Source of the DNA: Salvia splendens
Lineage: Eukaryota > Streptophyta > Magnoliopsida > Lamiales > Lamiaceae
Assembly: GCF_004379255.2 (NCBI RefSeq)
Contig: NC_056051.1
Location: 10,517,968-10,581,967 of the forward strand
Direction: 5' to 3'
Length of the DNA stretch: 64,000 bases
Shown here: piece by piece, positions 54,653 to 61,909 of the stretch
Layout of the letters: every line of letters starts with the position of its first letter
How positions within the stretch are numbered: the first letter of the stretch is position 1
Translations under genes and position numbers: made by a program
Notes under the pieces: model-generated
The model's database searches: none
What the model was told of the DNA's origin: nothing
Seen by the model: only the letters and a program-made list of their open reading frames with translations

Positions 54653-56164
54653 CTAATTGAGGCCCGCAATAGGGATACCTCCGCAAGGGACACATCCTCC
54701 TGGATCAAGATCCTCGATGAAGCCCTCCATCTCCCGTTTGGGAAGCCCAAATGAAACAATCATTGAGCCAATGTCCGGCTCATTCGCACCGGATTTATCA
54801 ATCCCAAATGTCACCGTAGCAACATTCTCCTTCGAATGCCAATTATCAATGTGTTGAGCTTTGATGTACATATCACCCTCTTGTACCTTGTTTTTTCTCT
54901 TTCTCGACACTAATTGGAAACCATCATCATCCACCCTTGGTTGGCTCCTACTAGCCACTCTTAGCTTCGACGGATCAGCATCCTTTCTTTGCTTGGTTGT
55001 GACATTCTTTAGCCTTGTTCGCATGCCCAATAGTTGATGAAGTGCCGGCCCCAGCATCCGCCTTTGGGCGCCACTCTCAGCGGGCGAACTTGGAGGCATG
55101 GCTCGAGTGATACACCTTATTTGGTGTACGGCGAACCCTGTCTCCACCACGTGCCTTCCGTACCGATGCATGACATTCCTCTTTCACGTGCCCAACATGC
55201 TTACAATTGGCGCAAAATAATGGAATACGGTCCCATGCCACTTTGTATCTTGAATCTTTACCTCGGATATTGAGGATGATCTCTTCCGTTGGGAGGGTAG
55301 AGATGTCAATCTCTACACATATCATCGTGAAAGAGAGTCAGCTTTGATGGATTGTGGCATGATCGGCTTGTAGTGGCTTGCCTAGGAGTTTACCGATTGC
55401 CATGAGGGCCGATTCCTCAAAAAGATGCGCCGGGATTCCCATGATGTTACACCAAACGGCAACAACCGGCGACTCGAAGAATGTATCAAAGTCCGGGGCC
55501 CATTTGAACACCCTCATCGGGTGGATATCAACATACCAATTCGGGCTCCCATTGGGACCATTTAAAACCTTAGCATAGTCGGCGCCATCTCTTGGAATTG
55601 GATTAGGATGTGCTTAGCATTCAAGTATTTCCAAGTAAATGCACCAACTAGCCCCAAACCTCCTAGACTTTTTTGAATTTGGAAGGTAGATGGGAGCGAA
55701 TGGGAGAACTTTCCAACAACGACTAGCCCAAGCTTCTCTGAGAGGTATTCCGTTTCAAAATCGGAGAAGGAAAGGGATGGGGTACCTTCAAAACAGCCGG
55801 CTTTCCTCAAAGCTTTTGGGGAAGGAAAGGGATGGTGTATCTTGGTAGCCTCCAACGAGATTAGCTCGGGCTTTTGGGGTTTGTGCGCAGCTGATGCTCC
55901 TTCCACGGGCCCTACCCCCCACGGGAGAGGAATTCTTTCGCCGCCTTCCAGGCTCCCGCCGGCGCCACCCGCTTTTCCGGCGGCTGTGCATCGGGAAGCC
56001 GGTCCCCCTTCGTTCACCAAATCCGAGAGATAGGGGGGAGGGTGTGTAGCACATGGTGCTGAATTTGAATTCAAATTGTCTCTTCCCAGAAATGGACCAA
56101 CGTTTCCTTCCCCATGCAAAGTAGACTTTGGCCTTAACGAATGAGTGACCAAAAGAGACAGAGT
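54653..56164 (-). pseudogene. Element J ORF1 (DUF4283-like, CCHC), frameshifted
   Basis: From the 5' side: a variable Gly/Pro/Ala-rich part, FEGTPSLSFSDFETEYLSE, then the DUF4283-like core GLVVVGKFSHSLPS and WKYLNAKHILIQFQEM (55562-55780). The RVFKWAPDF-like part near 55490-55515 is in a shifted frame. The next open piece (55077-55325) has VEIDISTLPTEEIIL and the knuckle CANCKHVGHVKEEC. The C-terminus (54653-55000) reads KDADPSKLRVASRSQ, DDDGFQLVSRKRKNK, ending GGIPIAGLN. Two or three frameshifts. The C-terminal 90 residues do not resemble the MSTN-YYSLM end of A, C and H ORF1. Confidence 0.8.
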
Positions 56165-57487
56165 AGTAGGCAAGAAGCTCTCCCTTCTCCCTAGATTTCG
56201 TCCACTCTCCCTCCCTCCCCTTTGAGGGAGGTGAAATGTAATCTTCAGCCACGACTATGGTGAAGGCCGGTGGAGAACCGGCGGTTGAGGCTGCTACGGT
56301 TTCATCTCACACGATCCAATCACCCCGCTCGCCAGAACGGAATCTCCCTTTCATCCCACGGCCAAAGACGAAGAGGGCCGGGACTCCTTTCCCTGAGAGA
56401 GGCCGACGTGAGCTGAAACGCACAGGCCTTGAGACTATTTCGGGGGTTAGTCGAATAAAAAAAAATAATCTTCGAAATGGCCGAGGAGCTACTCGCCGGG
56501 AAAAATAATGAGGAGACGGCGTCGCCGGAAGGAGAGCAGCCTTCCGATGGGTATACGATGAGAACGTTTGCTCAAATGGCGAGGCCGGGCCCCTTCGAAG
56601 CAGCTACGGGTCACTTACTCCTTCTCGACCATGAACGGTATTTTGCTGCCGGAATCTCGGACGATGACCTAGTGGACCCACCAGTCAAATCCGGTTTCCG
56701 GGAGGTAGTTGAGCCGATGAAGGAGTCGACAGCAAAGATGGAAGAAAAGAAAAAGAAGATTGCAATGGAAATGCTCAACTCCGAGGAGGTGGCCGGAATT
56801 TCGCCGGCGCCGGCGAGCCGGAGTGAGCTGGACCACCACCCAACCGGTGCAAGTACAATACATCACATGGGTCCTAGGCTAGATGATGGGGTGGCACAAC
56901 CGCCGGAGCCGTCACCGGAAAAGCTGGCACCGCCGGAATCTTCGCCGGAAACGCTGGCACCTCCGGCGAATGTGTGGAAGGCGGCAACGAATCATTCCAA
57001 CCCCGGGGGGACCGGGGCTGTGGAGGGTTCATCGGCCCCAAATCGAAAGTCCGAGCCAATCCCCTTGGACGACGGCAAGACCAAGCCTTTGGGTACAACC
57101 GGCTCTTTTGAAGGTACGCCATCGCTCTCCTTTTCCGATTTTGAAACGGATTTTCTCTCGGAGAAGCTAGGGCTAGCTATTGTCGGGAAGTTCTCCCATT
57201 CACTCCCGTCCACAACCCAAATTCAAAAAAGTCTTAGTGGCATGGGGCTAGTTGGAGCATTCAAATGGAAATACTTGAATGCTAAGCATATTTTACTCCA
57301 ATTTCAAGAGGTGGCCGATTATGCTAAGGTGCTAAATGACCCTAATGGGAGTCCGAATTGGTATGTTTATTGCCATCCGATGAGGGTGTTCAAGTGGGCA
57401 CCTGATTTTGACACGTTCTTTGAGTCGCCAATTGTTGCCGTGTGGTGTAACATATTAGGTATACCGGCTCACCTCTATGAAGAATCG

Positions 57488-57491
<4 letters not shown>
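56165..57491 (+). mobile_element. LINE-G, 5' part with ORF1, cut by LINE-A4
   Basis: Plus-strand sister of element D: same 5' motif (AGCTCTCCCTTCTCCCTAG at about 56170) and CTCTCCCTCCCTCCCC tract, 5'UTR of about 90 bp, ORF1 start, and interruption at 57491 by the poly(T) of A4. Continuation beyond A4 would lie outside the window. Confidence 0.8.
56257..57491 (+). pseudogene. LINE-G ORF1 (DUF4283-like), one frameshift, cut by insertion
   Basis: ATG at 56257 (MVKAGGEPAVE). Basic N-terminus (RPKTKRAGTPFPERGRR) then a frameshift at the A run near 56457-56466. The second frame runs open from about 56477 to the insertion: MAEELLAGKNNEE, Pro/Glu repeats (SPEKLAPPESSPETLAPP at about 56900-56960), FEGTPSLSFSDFETDFLSE, GLAIVGKFSHSLPST, WKYLNAKHILLQFQ, RVFKWAPDFDTFFESPIVA, NILGIPAHLYEESAL. 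The knuckle lies beyond the break. Apart from the single shift the frame is clean. Confidence 0.82.
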
Positions 57492-57526
<35 letters not shown>

Positions 57527-57745
57527 CAAACACCTCTACGGTGGAGGGTTCGTGGGTCCCTCATCCCTATCATTCCAAAGGCGGTAATTACAAGGCGTGG
57601 CCACACCCAAAAGTGGTGTGCCGTAACAAATCAAGAGTAGTATGCGGTCCAATCCCACAAGGTTCGGACCTCATCATACTCTTTCCCAAAATACAATTAA
57701 CCAAAAAGCTAGTCACTATTGTCTCCCATCGTCTCATAATCAACT

Positions 57746-60700
57746 TTAATGCCCGTTCCCGTCAAGGTATCGGATGTGCGACACTCCCATCTCGTCCAAT
57801 CTAACCAAGTCCAACAGTTCTCTCGGTGCTGAGTTGTAGTACATTCGTAGACCACTGTCTTGGACTAGCCCCATTTTCGCAAGGAAGTCCGCCGCTTTGT
57901 TCCCCTCCCTGTGTATGAAGGTGGCTCGGAATTTGAGTTGGCGTTTATGAAGGGTTAGTTGCGCCACCGCTTGCCGGGCGAGTGCCGGGCCCCATCCTGT
58001 CCCATTGACCAATTTGATTGCTTGCTCTGCATCGGACTCAATCCAGATTGGTAGGGCGAGTTCTTTGGCTATATTTAGCCCGTGGAGCATGGCCAACAGC
58101 TCCGCCTCTAACGCCGAGTGTGCTTCTAGGGGTGTGCTGAAGGCGACGAGCATCTTACCCAAGTGGTCTCGAATAATCCCTCCAGCCCCTGTTCTACCGT
58201 TCGCTTCATTGTAGGAGCCATCGGTGTTGAGCTTTATCCACGGCTGGTCCGGGGGGTTCCATTTGATTGCCATGGCTAGGGGTAGCGCCCTGATTGCCGC
58301 CGCTTGAGGAATGTTGATTCCAAGTTTAACTCCCTTCCAATGTTTCGGCTTCAAGCTTCCATTGGACATAGCATTCCGAATGAACATGTGGACCTGCCAT
58401 ACCACGTTTTGTGGTTTAAACTGTGTGCCTTGGTGGCGACTCCTGTTTCTCTCCGACCAGATAAACCACAGAATGAGGTATGGAGTGGCTCGGCTAAGAT
58501 GTTTCTTGTTCGGCTGTTGGTACCTTCGCGCCCACACTTCGATTCTCGTAGGGATTGTATCATTGATATGGATGCGGGGGAACGGGCCTGTGAACCAACC
58601 GTCAAACTCACTCCATACTCTGCGAGCTCCATGTCCCTGGATGAAGAGGTGTTGGAGGGACTCGGTATTCGGTCGGTGGGGGCAGCATTGGCACTTAGAG
58701 GCTAGCTCAATCTCCCGCCACTGAAGCTTCGTGTCAACCGGCACCCGATTGGAGAGAAGCCTCCAGATAAAGATGGCTATTGAGTTGGTGAGGCCTGCCT
58801 TCCAAACGTCCCCCAAACCTTGGATGATCGGGTTTCGCCCTCGAAGTGTGTCCCATGTCGAAGCCACCGTGAATTCCCCATGTATAGAGAGGTTCCACCT
58901 CAGGATATCCTGTTCATCATGGAGGATCGGTGTATTAATGATGCCATCGATAACATGCTGAGGGAGGCCGGCCTGGTTGTGAAGAAGCTGAAGCTTGGGC
59001 ACATCCCAACCCCCATTAGTAATGAACTCCGAAACCCGGGTGGTTGGTCTTCCCCTATCATCAAGACTAAATTCCCTCAGAGGGCTATTGCCAAGCCAAA
59101 TGTCATCCCAGAAGTAGATGTCCCCTTGTCCCACTAGCCATCTCATGTGCGGTTGTGCGAGGGGCCATGCTCTTGAGAGCCTTCTCCACGTAGGGCTACT
59201 CCTGCTCGGCAGTCTCAAGGTGAGCGGTGTGGAGTTGGTGCAATATTTTGCCATCATGTATCTTGCCCAAAGGGAGTTTTGCTCCCGAAAGCGCCACCAA
59301 AGTTTGATATTGAAGGCGCGGAGGACCTCCATAGTTTTCCGGATCCCAAGGCCTCCTTCATCAGTGGGCCGACACATTTGTTCCCAACCAATCCAATGGG
59401 TCCGCTTCTTCTCATTCGTAGACCCCCAAAAGAATCGGGCCATTTGTTGATCAAGTTGCTTAAGGGTACCGGCCGTGGGCTCGACGGCTTGGAAGATGTG
59501 TAAGGGGATCGCTTCAAGGGTGCTCTTAATCAACGTAAGCCTTCCTCCAAAGGATAGGTGACGGTGTGCCCATCCTGAGATCCTTCTTGCAATCTTTTCT
59601 CGTAGAAAGAGGAACATGTCCGTGCGTTTGACACCACGATAGATAGGTACTCCGAGGTAGAGGAAAGGGAAAACCCCTCTAGTGAAGCCCCCTTCCGCCT
59701 GGATCGAGTTTGCCCAATGCTCATGGGCCTCGGCAATATAGAAATTACTCTTAGCAAGGCTGACTTGTTGGCCGGAGACTCTTTCATACTTTTCAAGACA
59801 AGCTCTTAGCCGGCGCATAGGATTTGCCGCCGCTTGGGTGAAGATGATAATGTCGTCCGCATAGGCTAGATGGCTGATCTCCATGCATCTCCGGGAGGCT
59901 TTGTACGTCATGTCCTTATGGCCGAGGATGAGCTTATCTAATGCTCGGGACAGGTATTCCGCAGCGATCACGAACAGAGCGGGGGAGATCGGATCTCCTT
60001 GCCGAAGTCCACGAGTTGATCTAAAGAAGCCCGCGGGTGCCCCGTTAACAAGGACCGAGAACCAGCAATACCCAATACACCTCTCCATAAGTGAAATCCA
60101 TGAATCCGGGAATCCCATACGGCGTAAAACTTTGAAGAGGAAGGGCCATTGGACCCTATCATAGGCTTTAGCCATGTCAATCTTTACTGCCACATTAGGC
60201 GCTGGGGAGCATCTAGCAAGCTCATGGAACATTTCTTGAGCCAGAAGTGCGTTGTCGTTAAGGAGCCGACCTTTGACAAAACCACTTTGGTTTGGGGAGA
60301 TGACCTGTGGGAGGAAAGGAGAGAGTCGAGAGGTGAGTACCTTGGTAATGATCTTGTTTAAAACATTGCAGAGACTGATGGGTCGGTAGTCGGTCCATGA
60401 CTCCGGCGATGCCTTCTTTGGGATAAGGACAATGCTTGTGGCCGTGATGCTCCTTGGCAGGAAGGCCCCTCTGAAGAACTGTCTGATTGCTTCCACTACC
60501 TCCGGCCCCACAATGGACCAGCAGGCTTGATAGAAGGTGGCCGAGAAGCCATCAGGTCCGGGTGCACTATCTCCGGAAATGCAAAAGGTGGCACTCCTGA
60601 CCTCGTCCGCACTTGGAGCATCTGCGATGTCAACGAACTGCTCGGCTGAGTGGACCTGCTGGATTAGGTCGAGGTCTGGGTCTTCAAGTGTCGGATTGTT

Positions 60701-61906
60701 GGGGGCAAGGAGTTGTTGGAAGAACTCCACTGCGGACTTTTTAATCTCGGCTTCCTCGGTGAGCTCCTGCCCATTGACACGAATTGAATGGATGCGGAGA
60801 CGGACCCTCTTTTGTTTCACCCAGCTTTGATAGAACCGGGTATTTTTGTCTCCCTCGGCAAGCCACCTCAAAGCTGCCTTCTGTCGCCAAAAATCTTCTT
60901 CCATTCTCAGCAAAAGGATGTACTCGGCAATGTGTTTGTTGATCGCTGTCCTGTGCTCCGGAGTCGGCCTTGCCTCGAAACTAGTTTGAGCCAGAGCAAT
61001 TTCTTCCTCCTTTTCCTTTAGATTAGCATGGATGTTCCCAAAGACCTCTTTGTTCCACTCCTTAAGGGCCTTTTTAACTCTGGCCTGCTTGATTTGAATG
61101 TTTAGGATTCCACCCGCCCCCGTGGGCTCCTCCCATGCTTTTTGCACTACGGCCATGAATCCTTCATGTCGGATCCACATGTTCTGGAACCTGAATGCCT
61201 TGGCTCCAGCGGATGTGTTCATCTTCGTGCACCTGACAAGAATTGGTCCATGGTCCGAGGCAACCCGGGGGAGATTCGTAACCCGAGTAGCCTCGAAGGT
61301 CTTAGTCCAATCCTCACTGACAAGCACTCTATCCAACCTTTCAAAGAGGCCATTCTTGGCCCAAGTGAATGCCGCTCCATCGAAACCAGGATCAAGCAGC
61401 CTACAGTCTTCCGTTGCCTCCGCAAAATCAACCATCTCGGCTTGCCGGTTAGTATCACTTCCGACTCTGTCTTGGTGTGATAGAATGGTGTTGAAATCGC
61501 CACCGATGATCCAAGGTGTTCCCTCGAGAGGCCCGGCAATCTCTCTCATCTTGTCCCATAATTGATGTCGTTCAGCCCTTGTACATTTGGCGTACACGGC
61601 TGAAATGGCCACCGGCCTAGCAAGGCGGTGGGACTTGAGGTAACCGTGAAGGATTTGTTCCGAGTCATTCTCAATATCAAAAGTGGACCCCTCTTCCGCG
61701 AACATCCAAATCTTCCCGTTCGTGTTCGAACCAATGAAGGGCAGCCCCAAGGCCTTAGAGAATCGGTCCGGGTCCGGGTGTGTGAGCGGTTCCATTATTG
61801 CAAGAAATAAAACATTATGACAATCAATAAGTCTTTTTAGAACGTTTTGAGTGGGCGCATTCGCAATCCCCCTCACGTTCCAAAACATGAAATTGTACGA
61901 CATCAT
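57746..61906 (-). CDS. LINE-A4 ORF2 polyprotein: EN, RT, zf-RVT, RNase H (intact)
   Basis: 1386 codons, ATG at 61906. N-terminal APE-type endonuclease: FWNVRGIANA near residue 7, IMEPLTHPDPDRF near residue 37, GGDFN near 135-139 and SDHGP near 216-220, the catalytic positions of this fold. RT: SAPGPDGFSATFYQA near 445, STRGLRQGDPISP near 630, YADD near 682-685 with both Asp present. zf-RVT-like segment near 1040-1100 with SNRVPVDTKLQWR and KCQCCPHRPN. RNase H from about 1224: Asp of NTDGS, Glu of AELLAM, Asp of ESDAEQ, Asp of NKAADFL (about 1335-1341). The protein nicks target DNA and copies element RNA in the nucleus. No visible defect, so it is a candidate for an active enzyme. Start chosen because it overlaps the ORF1 stop. 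Confidence 0.95.
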   Translation of the reverse strand: MMSYNFMFWNVRGIANAPTQNVLKRLIDCHNVLFLAIMEPLTHPDPDRFSKALGLPFIGSNTNGKIWMFAEEGSTFDIENDSEQILHGYLKSHRLARPVAISAVYAKCTRAERHQLWDKMREIAGPLEGTPWIIGGDFNTILSHQDRVGSDTNRQAEMVDFAEATEDCRLLDPGFDGAAFTWAKNGLFERLDRVLVSEDWTKTFEATRVTNLPRVASDHGPILVRCTKMNTSAGAKAFRFQNMWIRHEGFMAVVQKAWEEPTGAGGILNIQIKQARVKKALKEWNKEVFGNIHANLKEKEEEIALAQTSFEARPTPEHRTAINKHIAEYILLLRMEEDFWRQKAALRWLAEGDKNTRFYQSWVKQKRVRLRIHSIRVNGQELTEEAEIKKSAVEFFQQLLAPNNPTLEDPDLDLIQQVHSAEQFVDIADAPSADEVRSATFCISGDSAPGPDGFSATFYQACWSIVGPEVVEAIRQFFRGAFLPRSITATSIVLIPKKASPESWTDYRPISLCNVLNKIITKVLTSRLSPFLPQVISPNQSGFVKGRLLNDNALLAQEMFHELARCSPAPNVAVKIDMAKAYDRVQWPFLFKVLRRMGFPDSWISLMERCIGYCWFSVLVNGAPAGFFRSTRGLRQGDPISPALFVIAAEYLSRALDKLILGHKDMTYKASRRCMEISHLAYADDIIIFTQAAANPMRRLRACLEKYERVSGQQVSLAKSNFYIAEAHEHWANSIQAEGGFTRGVFPFLYLGVPIYRGVKRTDMFLFLREKIARRISGWAHRHLSFGGRLTLIKSTLEAIPLHIFQAVEPTAGTLKQLDQQMARFFWGSTNEKKRTHWIGWEQMCRPTDEGGLGIRKTMEVLRAFNIKLWWRFREQNSLWARYMMAKYCTNSTPLTLRLPSRSSPTWRRLSRAWPLAQPHMRWLVGQGDIYFWDDIWLGNSPLREFSLDDRGRPTTRVSEFITNGGWDVPKLQLLHNQAGLPQHVIDGIINTPILHDEQDILRWNLSIHGEFTVASTWDTLRGRNPIIQGLGDVWKAGLTNSIAIFIWRLLSNRVPVDTKLQWREIELASKCQCCPHRPNTESLQHLFIQGHGARRVWSEFDGWFTGPFPRIHINDTIPTRIEVWARRYQQPNKKHLSRATPYLILWFIWSERNRSRHQGTQFKPQNVVWQVHMFIRNAMSNGSLKPKHWKGVKLGINIPQAAAIRALPLAMAIKWNPPDQPWIKLNTDGSYNEANGRTGAGGIIRDHLGKMLVAFSTPLEAHSALEAELLAMLHGLNIAKELALPIWIESDAEQAIKLVNGTGWGPALARQAVAQLTLHKRQLKFRATFIHREGNKAADFLAKMGLVQDSGLRMYYNSAPRELLDLVRLDEMGVSHIRYLDGNGH

Positions 61907-61909
61907 TAA
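61901..61909 (-). promoter_or_regulatory. TAATG stop-start overlap, LINE-A4 ORF1/ORF2
   Basis: On the minus strand TTAATGATG: TAA (61908-61906) ends ORF1 and its last A is the first base of the ORF2 ATG (61906-61904), followed by a second ATG. The silkworm LINE SART1 uses the same UAAUG overlap for translational coupling; here the mechanism is inferred. Confidence 0.75.

Larger units (their letters stand above)
48591..54992 (+). repeat. Direct duplication, right unit
   Basis: Block H4 (from ORF1 TGACTAGGGG) - SINE-2 - LINE-I copy 2 - NLR LRR copy 2 - J copy 2. Continuity of J and H4 beyond the duplicated edges suggests this unit is the older arrangement. Confidence 0.88.
54399..56164 (-). 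mobile_element. Element J, copy 2 (ORF1-only LINE)
   Basis: Minus-strand element of about 1.77 kb: poly(T) 54399-54415, 3'UTR of about 240 bp with strong stems, ORF1 from the stop at 54653 to mid ORF1 at about 56164. The order ORF1 stop, 3'UTR, poly(A) leaves no room for ORF2. It is 5'-truncated inside ORF1 and meets the full 5' end of element G head-to-head. The DUF4283-like region places it with D and G. Confidence 0.8.

Noticed and set aside
54399..57491. J copy 2 and G as one twin-primed (5'-inverted) insertion
   Set aside because: The geometry fits, but the two parts overlap in ORF1 instead of being contiguous, and they differ in sequence there, so they are two elements.
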